Origin: Actinomycetota bacterium
GTDB taxonomy: Bacteria > Actinomycetota > Humimicrobiia > Humimicrobiales > Humimicrobiaceae
Direction: 5' to 3'
Assembly: GCA_023475715.1 (NCBI GenBank)
Contig: JAMCVO010000317.1
Span: 1 to 10,273 of the forward strand
DNA length: 10,273 nucleotides
Shown: positions 1-6,234 of the stretch, piece by piece
Position numbering within the stretch: position 1 is the first letter of the stretch
Layout of the letters: each line of letters begins with the position of its first letter
Position numbers and translations under genes: made by a program
The notes under the pieces: model-generated
Told to the model about the DNA's origin: nothing
Seen by the model: only the letters and a program-made list of their open reading frames with translations
Databases searched by the model: none

Positions 1-139
1 CATTAGAGGAGGCCCCAATTGGCACAGGTACATCAAATCCACTAACATATACAATATTTTCATGAGATGATAATAAAGCAAAATCCATACCTTCATTTCT
101 TAGAGCAATACACGCTTTTTCTAACTCTTCCATTATCAT
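1..139 (-). CDS. M24-family (creatinase/prolidase-type) protein, N-terminal fragment
   Basis: Only the first 46 codons are in the window; the gene runs off the left edge. The visible protein has the pattern of a creatinase/prolidase N-terminal domain: a first helix (residues 3-17), then a strand (GMDFALLSS), then HENIVYVSGF, which matches the family's usual 'SPENIxYLTGF' segment. In this family that domain precedes a pita-bread metallopeptidase domain, which cannot be seen here. The start at 139 is preferred because AGGGAG (150-145) lies 5 bases upstream; a second ATG at 133 is possible. The gene follows the dehydrogenase gene after 70 bases in the same direction, so it is probably third in that operon. 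Members include Xaa-Pro peptidases, creatinase and related hydrolases, and no choice can be made without the metal-binding domain. Confidence 0.65.
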   Translation of the reverse strand, partial: MIMEELEKACIALRNEGMDFALLSSHENIVYVSGFDVPVPIGASSN

Positions 140-144
140 ATATT

Positions 145-150
145 CTCCCT
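145..150 (-). promoter_or_regulatory. Ribosome binding site of the M24-like gene
   Basis: AGGGAG on the minus strand lies 5 bases before the ATG at 139 and 11 bases before the in-frame ATG at 133. It supports translation of the truncated reading frame at the left edge and favours the first ATG. Confidence 0.6.
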
Positions 151-209
151 AATAAAATATATTAATTCTTATTGATAATTCACTTTTTATTCCTAATATA
201 TACTATATT

Positions 210-1232
210 TTAACCTGTCAGAATAACTTTTATTAGACTGCTTTTGCCCTCTGCCAATTTTTCAAACATAGCTGGGCCCTCCTCTAATGGCACTACTTTA
301 CTTATTATAGAATCTAAATCCAGATCCTTTTCTACCAGAAACTTAATTGAATCTCCAAATTGTATGTGAGTATAGCTATAAGTACCACCGATATTTAGCT
401 CCTTAGTTACAATTTCCTGCATATTTAAATTTATCATCTTCTCTAAATTGCCAACCCAGACACATGTTCCCTTTTTCTTTAAAACTGACATGGCCTGTTG
501 TACCGTAGCTGGTATTCCTACAACCTCAAATGCTGTATCTATACCTTCATTTTTAGTTTCTCTATTAATGATATCTATTAAATTATCTTTTATTGGGTTT
601 ATGGTAAAATCTGCACCCATTTTTTTTGCTAGTTCAAGACAGTTATCATCTATATCTGAAATAAAAATCTTTGAAGGACTTTTACTTTTAACTATCTGAA
701 GAACTAAAAGACCAATAGTGCCAGCCCCCACTATAAATACATTTTCCCCTTCAGTATTGGCTACCTGGTTTACCGCTCTATATGCAACAGCAAGAGGTTC
801 TATCATTGCACCTTCTAAATAGTTTATTGATGGAGGTAATTTATAGATAAGTTTCTGCGGTGCACTTATAAATTCTGCCATAGATCCATTTGTATCCATA
901 GCTCCATAAAACTTTTTATTGATACACAAATTTGTAAGTCCTTGCTGGCAATATTTACAAACACCACAAAATATTAGTGGCTGTACAGTAACCCTGTCCC
1001 CTATGTTAAATTCTGTAACACCCTGGCCAATTTCTAAAATATCACCTGAGAATTCATGTCCCATTATCATTGGAGGCGTTCTCCTGCCTGTAATTCCAAG
1101 ATATCCATGTACATCAGAACCACAGATTCCGGTTGCTTTTACCTTTATAAGTACTTCTCCCTTATTGGGAACTGGGTCTTTGACATGTTTTATTTTTATG
1201 TTTTTAGGACCTTCATAAACAAGGGCCTTCAT
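210..1232 (-). CDS. Zinc-dependent medium-chain alcohol/polyol dehydrogenase
   Basis: The 340-residue protein has the usual length of the zinc-binding medium-chain dehydrogenase/reductase family (sorbitol, threonine and butanediol dehydrogenase types). It oxidises a secondary alcohol or polyol to a ketone, or the reverse, in the cytoplasm. The N-terminal GroES-like domain carries the expected catalytic zinc ligands Cys37 (GICGSD), His59-Glu60 (GHEFSG) and Glu145 (MIEP). The structural zinc site is complete at Cys89, Cys92, Cys95 and Cys103. The Rossmann domain begins near 165 with GAGTIG (169-174). An Asp at 193, after the second strand, points to NAD(H) rather than NADP(H). The start is well supported by AAGGA 7 bases upstream of the ATG. 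It lies 32 bases after the isomerase gene, in the same operon. The substrate cannot be told; a sugar alcohol or its phosphate is a reasonable inference from the neighbour. Confidence 0.92.
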   Translation of the reverse strand: MKALVYEGPKNIKIKHVKDPVPNKGEVLIKVKATGICGSDVHGYLGITGRRTPPMIMGHEFSGDILEIGQGVTEFNIGDRVTVQPLIFCGVCKYCQQGLTNLCINKKFYGAMDTNGSMAEFISAPQKLIYKLPPSINYLEGAMIEPLAVAYRAVNQVANTEGENVFIVGAGTIGLLVLQIVKSKSPSKIFISDIDDNCLELAKKMGADFTINPIKDNLIDIINRETKNEGIDTAFEVVGIPATVQQAMSVLKKKGTCVWVGNLEKMINLNMQEIVTKELNIGGTYSYTHIQFGDSIKFLVEKDLDLDSIISKVVPLEEGPAMFEKLAEGKSSLIKVILTG

Positions 1233-1264
1233 TTTTGTTTCCTTAAGTATTTAGTAATAGCTTC

Positions 1265-2095
1265 TCAGGCTGCTGCCCATGTCTTTTTTACAAAGTCTAT
1301 AGCTTTTTTTATCCCTTCTATTCCTGTATTGCTGCCCTCTTCTATGCAAATCCACCCATCAAATTTATTTTGTTTCAGTAAACTAAATATTTCCTTAAAA
1401 GGTACAAGACCTTTTCCCAAAAGAACATGATTTAATTTTCCCTTTGTTGAAGTATCAGCAGCATGTATAGTTACTACTCTGTCCAGAACTTGTTTTAATA
1501 CCGGGATTGGTTCGTCTCCATATGCAATAGTATTGGCTGTATCAAAATTAATACCAATGCTGGTGTCTTTAATTCCTTCCACAATTGTTAAAAATATTTC
1601 TGTTGGATGGCTAAAATCTACATACTGCCAAGCACCTGGTTTGGAATGATTTTCGTAAACAAGTTTTACATTAAATTTATCACCTATAGGTGCCACTTTC
1701 TTGAAATTTTCAATTACCCATTTTATTCCTTCTTCAATTTTTGTTTGGGGATGTGCCTGGCCTGCTAGAATTCTTAAAAATTTTGCACCTAAGTTTGATG
1801 CCAGTGCAATATCATTTCTTAGGTATTCCACTTCTCTTTCTCTTTGAACCATATCGGGGTGAGTAAAATCAGGATATGTTGCAATCATTGCAATGGACAT
1901 ATTCTCTGATTCAATATCATTTCTTATCTTTTCTAAATATACCGGAGTGTGATTTCTTAAAAAAACTGTGCTTAAATCAATAGCATTCAAGCCAGCCTCT
2001 GCTCCTATGCCAGCCCACTCTTTTATAGTCATTTTATCGTTAACTATTTGAGTAAAAAAAGATACAGGTATGCAACTTATTTTCATTTGAACCAT
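1265..2095 (-). CDS. Sugar phosphate isomerase/epimerase, xylose-isomerase-like TIM barrel
   Basis: The 276-residue protein belongs to the AP-endonuclease-2/xylose-isomerase-like TIM-barrel superfamily (IolE, IolI, tagatose/psicose epimerase and similar). Metal-binding positions typical of the superfamily are visible: Glu148 in LVYENHS, Asp185 in NFDTAN, His211 in TIHAADT and Glu252 or Glu253 in CIEEGS. The segment NHVLLGKGLVPFKEI (222-236) matches the usual 'H..pG.G..df..i' element. Such enzymes interconvert ketoses, epimerise sugars or dehydrate inosose, and the sequence does not decide which. Two in-frame starts are possible, ATG at 2095 and ATG at 2086 (giving MKISCIPVSFF). Neither has a strong ribosome binding site, so the start is uncertain by three codons. 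It is the first gene after the promoter at 2130-2158, and the dehydrogenase follows after 32 bases, suggesting a short carbohydrate- or polyol-handling operon. Confidence 0.87.
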   Translation of the reverse strand: MVQMKISCIPVSFFTQIVNDKMTIKEWAGIGAEAGLNAIDLSTVFLRNHTPVYLEKIRNDIESENMSIAMIATYPDFTHPDMVQREREVEYLRNDIALASNLGAKFLRILAGQAHPQTKIEEGIKWVIENFKKVAPIGDKFNVKLVYENHSKPGAWQYVDFSHPTEIFLTIVEGIKDTSIGINFDTANTIAYGDEPIPVLKQVLDRVVTIHAADTSTKGKLNHVLLGKGLVPFKEIFSLLKQNKFDGWICIEEGSNTGIEGIKKAIDFVKKTWAAA

Positions 2096-2129
2096 CTTAC
2101 GTTAAACATCATACATCTTACAGGTATAG

Positions 2130-2158
2130 AATATAATCCTTTCTTTTTCTATTGTCAA
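2130..2158 (-). promoter_or_regulatory. Sigma-70-type promoter of the isomerase-dehydrogenase operon
   Basis: On the minus strand a perfect -35 box TTGACA (2158-2153) is followed by a 17-base spacer and a -10 box TATATT (2135-2130), five of six matches to consensus. Transcription would start near 2123, giving a leader of about 28 bases before the ATG at 2095. It lies just upstream of the first gene of the operon, outside the transposase relic. No operator palindrome is obvious around it. Confidence 0.75.
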
Positions 2159-2183
2159 TATCTTAAAGTGAATTATTTAAAAT

Positions 2184-2735
2184 ATAAATGAAATAGCATG
2201 ACGCCTCAAATAAAAACCTAAGTGAAAATAGGTGAAGTATTTGGCTAGACATGCAATCAGAGATGTTGTGTACATAAAACAGTAAATTCTTAGACAAGAT
2301 GCCTAAGTGCTTTCAGGTAACGGCAAAACAATTATCCATGGAGTGTTATTTGGCAACAACCAAAAAAGATACCCGTTTTGTTAAAGTATTTGAGGCCAAA
2401 ATACCCAAAAGCCAATGAATGTCTGAAGAAAGATAAGGAAGATTTATTTACATTTTACGATTCCCTGCAACACACTGAATATGTATATGTACAATTAATC
2501 CCATTGAATAAACTTTTGCAACAGTTCGTTTAAAAACAAATAAAATAATGGGTTGTTGCTTTAAAATAATAACTCTAACTATGGTCTTTAAACTGACAAT
2601 GGCGGCAGTAAAAACTTAGAAAAAAAGATCTCCAATTAATCCTTCTTGTGCTTGAAAATAATAAGTTTGTTGATAGAGAACTAAAAGAGGAAGTGGTTGC
2701 ATAGTGACTTTTTGGAGGGTATGCAAATTTTAGCC
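2184..2735 (+). mobile_element. Possible internally deleted IS256-type element
   Basis: The stretch 2096-2752 has no intact gene, and most of it can be explained as a decayed insertion element. The transposase relic at 2231-2704 fixes its type. Just after the relic's stop, the minus-strand sequence around 2733-2708 contains GCATACCCTCCAAAAA. Just before the relic, the plus strand at 2196-2213 reads GCATGACGCCTCAAATAA. The two resemble each other with small gaps and could be worn terminal inverted repeats. If so, only about 20 bases separate the left end from the C-terminal third of the transposase, so the front of the gene has been deleted. No target-site duplication is recognised. The boundaries are approximate and the repeat match was judged by eye. 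Confidence 0.35.
2231..2704 (+). pseudogene. Degenerate IS256/Mutator-family transposase, C-terminal remnant
   Basis: Reading the plus strand across frames recovers the C-terminal part of an IS256-family transposase. Frame 1 (2231-2287) gives an EVF..T..QRC.VHKTVN segment, matching the family's conserved 'vFP.T..QRCWVHK'. After a one-base deletion, 2290-2409 reads LDKMPKCFQVTAKQ, then TTKKDTRFVKVFEAK. After another shift, 2411-2461 reads ANECLKKDKEDLFTFYD. After a third, 2464-2616 reads PATH*, then NPIE*TFATVRLKT, then TMVFKL. A last shift leads to FVDRELKEEVVA and a TAG at 2702-2704. Stop codons replace expected Trp (2476) and Ser (2509) codons, and another lies at 2246. About 155 residues of a normally roughly 400-residue DDE enzyme remain; the front part with the first catalytic Asp residues is absent. 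It cannot encode a working transposase. Confidence 0.88.
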
Positions 2736-2752
2736 TTATTAACTTGTTTATT

Positions 2753-4348
2753 TCATTTTCCATTACCGGAGTCCTTTTCCACATTCATAAGCCCATAGAC
2801 TATACTGTCCTCAAGAGCCTGCCAGCTGGCTTCAATTATGTTTTCAGATACGCCTATCGTCCCCCAGTTCTTATTTCCGTCGGTTGATTCAATAAGCACT
2901 CTAACTACAGCTCCGGTACCTTCCTTTTCATTAAGAACCCTGACCTTGAAATCCGTTAACTTTATCTTTGACAGTTTTGGATAGAAGCTCCCCAGAGCTT
3001 TTCTGAGAGCACGGTCGAGAGCATGTACAGGCCCGTCGCCTTCAGCAGTTTCTATTATTCTGTTTTTATCGATAAGTATTTTTACAGTGGCTTCAGAAAT
3101 CATCGTGCCATCAGTTCTCTTTTCATTTAAAACTCTAAAACTTTCCAGGATGAAGAAGTTTTTCTTAATCCCTGCAATATCTTTAACCAGAAGTTCAAAA
3201 CTGCCGTCAGCAGCTTCAAATTGATATCCTTTATGCTCCAGATTCTGAATCATGTTCAAAATCTTGTTTACGCTCTTGACATCATTTTCAAGATCAATTC
3301 CAAATTCCCTGGCTTTTACTATTATAGATTTTTTACCTGATAATTCGGATACCAGTATTTCTCTAGTATTGCCAACCATTTCAGGTTTAATATGTTCAAA
3401 AGCTTCGGTAATTTTACTCACTCCGCTAACATGCATTCCGCCTTTGTGTGCAAAAGCATTTCTCCCGACAAATGGCTGATTGGGATCGGAAATTTGATTG
3501 GCAACTTCATTTATATAGCGGGATAAATTAGTCAGGTGCTTAAGATTGCCCTTGGGAAGACACTTCTTGCCCAGTTTTACTTCAAGGCTGGGAATAATCT
3601 GACACAAATCAGCATTTCCGCATCTTTCTCCAAAACCGTTGATGGTTCCCTGAACCATTTTAACCTGTTTCGCTCTTTCAACAGAGATTATAGAGTTTGC
3701 AACAGCACAGCCGCTGTCATTATGAAAATGGATGCCAAGCGGAATCTTAATTTTTTTGCTGACTTCTTCGACTATTTTCAGAGCTTCCCATGGCAGGAAA
3801 CCGCCATTTGTATCACACAACACTATAAAGTCTGCTCCTGCATCCTGAGCAGCAATAAGCGTCTTCATCGCATAACCTGGGTCAAGCTTATAACCATCAA
3901 AAAAATGTTCCCCATCAAATATAACTTCAGGGCAATTTTTTTTCAAAAAAACCAGTGAATCAAAGATCATTTTCAGATTATTCTCAAGTGAAGTTTCTAT
4001 AACTTTTTCAACATGCAGCGGTGATGACTTGCCAAAAATGCATATGCAGTCTGCTCCTGAACCAATCATCATTTTTAAATTTTCATCTTCCTGGACCGCA
4101 GTATTTTTGTATTTGGTTCTGCCAAAAGCGACTATTTTGGAATTTTTATATTTTCTTTTTTTAAGCTCTAAGAAAAGTTCCTCATCCTTTGGATTGGATG
4201 CAGGAAAACCTACCTCAATATAGTCAATACCAATATCATCGAATTTATCTATTATCTGCAATTTATCCCTGACTGAAAATGAAATGTTCGCACTTTGAGC
4301 ACCATCCCGAAGAGTTGTATCAAAAATATAAATTTTTTCTCTGTCCAT
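2753..4348 (-). CDS. cimA: (R)-citramalate synthase
   Basis: This enzyme condenses pyruvate with acetyl-CoA to (R)-citramalate, the first step of the threonine-independent route to 2-oxobutyrate and isoleucine. The 531-residue length suits the CimA family. The HMGL-like TIM barrel (about 5-275) starts with FDTTLRDGAQ; Asp15, His207, His209 (HFHND) and Asn245 (NGFGERCGNADL) are the expected metal and catalytic residues. The C-terminal LeuA-type regulatory domain (about 390-520) has EGDGPVHALDRALRKAL and a closing ENIIEASWQAL segment, so end-product inhibition is likely, presumably by isoleucine. The assignment over LeuA or homocitrate synthase rests on DGAQSANISFSV after the first motif, the NADL version of the second, and a true LeuA nearby. 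It follows leuD after 71 bases; GGAAAAG just before the ATG is a weak ribosome site. No terminator hairpin is visible after the stop. Confidence 0.93.
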   Translation of the reverse strand: MDREKIYIFDTTLRDGAQSANISFSVRDKLQIIDKFDDIGIDYIEVGFPASNPKDEELFLELKKRKYKNSKIVAFGRTKYKNTAVQEDENLKMMIGSGADCICIFGKSSPLHVEKVIETSLENNLKMIFDSLVFLKKNCPEVIFDGEHFFDGYKLDPGYAMKTLIAAQDAGADFIVLCDTNGGFLPWEALKIVEEVSKKIKIPLGIHFHNDSGCAVANSIISVERAKQVKMVQGTINGFGERCGNADLCQIIPSLEVKLGKKCLPKGNLKHLTNLSRYINEVANQISDPNQPFVGRNAFAHKGGMHVSGVSKITEAFEHIKPEMVGNTREILVSELSGKKSIIVKAREFGIDLENDVKSVNKILNMIQNLEHKGYQFEAADGSFELLVKDIAGIKKNFFILESFRVLNEKRTDGTMISEATVKILIDKNRIIETAEGDGPVHALDRALRKALGSFYPKLSKIKLTDFKVRVLNEKEGTGAVVRVLIESTDGNKNWGTIGVSENIIEASWQALEDSIVYGLMNVEKDSGNGK

Positions 4349-4392
4349 CTTTTCCAGTTTTTTATTTTTAATTTTAAGAATTCAAAATTTGT

Positions 4393-4407
4393 GCACAACT
4401 ACTGTGC
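4393..4407 (-). other. Small inverted repeat between leuD and cimA
   Basis: The leuD-cimA gap is the second longest in the cluster (71 bases). On the minus strand it contains GCACA, five loop bases, then TGTGC, a 5-bp stem that could gain one G-U pair. An AT-only inverted repeat (AATTTT/AAAATT) lies a little further downstream. The stem is too short for a confident terminator and lacks an immediate T-tract. It may be a processing or weak pausing site, or chance. Confidence 0.25.
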
Positions 4408-4419
4408 TTATGTTGATAT

Positions 4420-4914
4420 TTATACATTTAACTTTTTCTTTATATAATTGATATAACCACCACTGGATATTATTTCCCGGATAAATTCAGGAACAGGATT
4501 TATTGTAAAAGTTTTGCCTGTAGTTGTATCTTTAATTTCACCTTTGTCCAAATTGACTTCGAGCTCGTCACCATCATTTATGTTTTCACTTGCCTCCGCA
4601 CTTTGAATAACAGTAAGCCCGATATTTATAGCATTTCTGAAGAATATTCGTGCAAAAGTCTTTGCAATTATTAACTTGACACCACTTGCTTTTATCGAAA
4701 GCGGTGCATGCTCTCTTGAAGAACCGCACCCAAAATTATCGCCGGCAACTATTATTTTTCTGTCTTTAAGTTTTTTCTTGAAATCTTCATCAAGATCCTC
4801 AAAGCAATGGGCTGCCAGTTCGTCTTCTCTGCTTGTATTCAAATACCTTGCAGGGATTATTACATCAGTATCTACATTGTTTCCGTATTTTATTACCTTA
4901 TCCCTGATTATCAT
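4420..4914 (-). CDS. leuD: 3-isopropylmalate dehydratase small subunit
   Basis: LeuD is the swivel-domain subunit that joins LeuC to form isopropylmalate isomerase, converting 2-isopropylmalate to 3-isopropylmalate. In organisms with CimA the same enzyme also isomerises citramalate to 3-methylmalate. At 164 residues it is the short prokaryotic type that goes with homoaconitase-like LeuC. Visible motifs are YGNNVDTDVIIPARYL (10-25), the substrate loop continuing as NTS (26-28), GDNFGCGSSREHAP (58-71) and FARIFFRNAINIGL (87-100). The start codon comes two bases after the leuC stop, and its ribosome site lies inside the end of leuC, so the two subunits are probably translationally coupled. Family loop differences separate isopropylmalate from homocitrate enzymes; here context decides for isopropylmalate/citramalate. 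Confidence 0.97.
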   Translation of the reverse strand: MIIRDKVIKYGNNVDTDVIIPARYLNTSREDELAAHCFEDLDEDFKKKLKDRKIIVAGDNFGCGSSREHAPLSIKASGVKLIIAKTFARIFFRNAINIGLTVIQSAEASENINDGDELEVNLDKGEIKDTTTGKTFTINPVPEFIREIISSGGYINYIKKKLNV

Positions 4915-4916
4915 TA

Positions 4917-6215
4917 TTACAAAACCTCCTCTGGTGTGGCAATCCTTCCCGCAATTGCCGAAGCTGCCGCAACAGCAGGCCCGCTTAAATAAACTTCACT
5001 TCTTGGATGCCCCATTCTTCCCACAAAGTTCCTGTTTGTTGTTGATACCGCCCTTTCACCCTCGGCAAGGATCCCCATGTGTCCTCCGAGGCATGGGCCG
5101 CATGTTGGTGTGGAAACTGCACAACCTGATTCAATAAAAGTTTTAATATAGCCAAGATCCAGTGCCTCCAGGTAGATATGCTGGGTTGCAGGCAGTATGA
5201 TTGTCCTTACTTTTTCATTTACTTTCCTGCCTTTAAGTATTGAAGCTGCAATCATTAGATCTTCAATTCTTCCGTTGGTGCAGGATCCAATGACTGCCTG
5301 GTCAATCTTTGTATCCTTTAAATCTCTGGCAGCTTTTGCGTTTGAAGGCAGATGCGGAGCCGAAACCTGAAGTTCCAGATTATTGCAGTCAATCTCATAT
5401 GTCTTGAAATAACTTGCATCTTCATCACTTTTATATATCTTGTAATCTCCGGTATTTTTTGGCTCCAGATATTTCCTGGTAATTTCATCAAATTCTATTA
5501 TTCCAAATTTCCCTCCGGCTTCAATAGCCATATTGCACATAGTAAATCGGCTGTCCATTGAAAGCTGTCTAATTATTGGCCCTTCAAATTCCATCGACAT
5601 GTAAAGCGCACCATCAACGCCAATCAATCCGATTGTATATAGTATCAAATCCTTTCCGGTCACCCAGGGTTTCAATTTGCCTTTATAAATGAATTTTATC
5701 GTATCAGGAACCATAAACCATGAAGTTCCGGTTGCCATTGCCACTGCAACATCAGTGCTTCCAACTCCTGTTGTTGCAGCTCCAAGAGCACCGTATGTAC
5801 AGGTATGCGAATCAGCACCTATTGCAAGGTCTCCAGGTACAACAAGCCCCAGCTCAGGAAGAAGTGCATGCTCGATACCCATTCTGCCAACTTCGAAATA
5901 ATTTTTAATCTTGTATTCATACGCAAACTCTCTTATAAGCTTGCACTGCCGGGCAGACTTGATATCTTTGTTTGGAGTAAAATGGTCAGGAACAATTATT
6001 ATTTTTTCCGGGTCAAAAACTTTTTTAACTCCTATTTTTTTGAATTCTTCTATTGCAAGCGGCATTGTGATGTCGTTTGCAAGTACGAAATCAATTCCGG
6101 CATTTACTATTTCCCCAGCATTTAAATATTGGCGGCCGCAGTGCGCAGCTATTATTTTTTGAGCAATAGTTTGCGGTTTATTCACAGCTGCTATTTCCAC
6201 TCCTATTGGATCCAT
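4917..6215 (-). CDS. leuC: 3-isopropylmalate dehydratase large subunit
   Basis: LeuC is the [4Fe-4S] aconitase-superfamily subunit of isopropylmalate isomerase. At 432 residues it is the shorter, homoaconitase-like LeuC type rather than the roughly 470-residue enterobacterial form. The cluster ligands are Cys312 (GSCTNGR), Cys372 and Cys375 (TCGPCLGGH). Other aconitase-family marks are PDHFTPNKD (76-84), [13 protein letters not shown] (133-145) and the C-terminal [10 protein letters not shown] (394-403). The chosen ATG has GTAGGT about 10 bases upstream. It gives a leader of about 15 residues before the usual TIAQKII start, and a GTG at codon 11 is an alternative. It sits 19 bases after leuA and 2 before leuD. 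The cluster is oxygen-sensitive in this family. Confidence 0.97.
   Translation of the reverse strand: MDPIGVEIAAVNKPQTIAQKIIAAHCGRQYLNAGEIVNAGIDFVLANDITMPLAIEEFKKIGVKKVFDPEKIIIVPDHFTPNKDIKSARQCKLIREFAYEYKIKNYFEVGRMGIEHALLPELGLVVPGDLAIGADSHTCTYGALGAATTGVGSTDVAVAMATGTSWFMVPDTIKFIYKGKLKPWVTGKDLILYTIGLIGVDGALYMSMEFEGPIIRQLSMDSRFTMCNMAIEAGGKFGIIEFDEITRKYLEPKNTGDYKIYKSDEDASYFKTYEIDCNNLELQVSAPHLPSNAKAARDLKDTKIDQAVIGSCTNGRIEDLMIAASILKGRKVNEKVRTIILPATQHIYLEALDLGYIKTFIESGCAVSTPTCGPCLGGHMGILAEGERAVSTTNRNFVGRMGHPRSEVYLSGPAVAAASAIAGRIATPEEVL
4925..4930 (-). promoter_or_regulatory. Ribosome binding site of leuD within leuC
   Basis: A perfect AGGAGG on the minus strand (4930-4925) is formed by the Glu-Glu-Val codons at the end of leuC, 10 bases before the leuD ATG. 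With only two bases between stop and start, it suggests translational coupling and matched subunit amounts. Confidence 0.7.
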
Positions 6216-6234
6216 TCATTATTTACCTACTTTA

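Noticed and set aside
140..209. Separate promoter for the M24-like gene
   Set aside because: The gap is very AT-rich and offers TATA-like hexamers, but no -35 partner at suitable distance; co-transcription from upstream is simpler.
2705..2752. Terminator after cimA
   Set aside because: No GC-rich stem with a T-tract is visible on the minus strand; the sequence is explained better as the possible end of the decayed element.
2575..2784. A 69-codon minus-strand open frame overlapping the end of cimA
   Set aside because: It lies antisense to the transposase relic and runs into cimA in another frame; its residues resemble no family and no ribosome site supports it.
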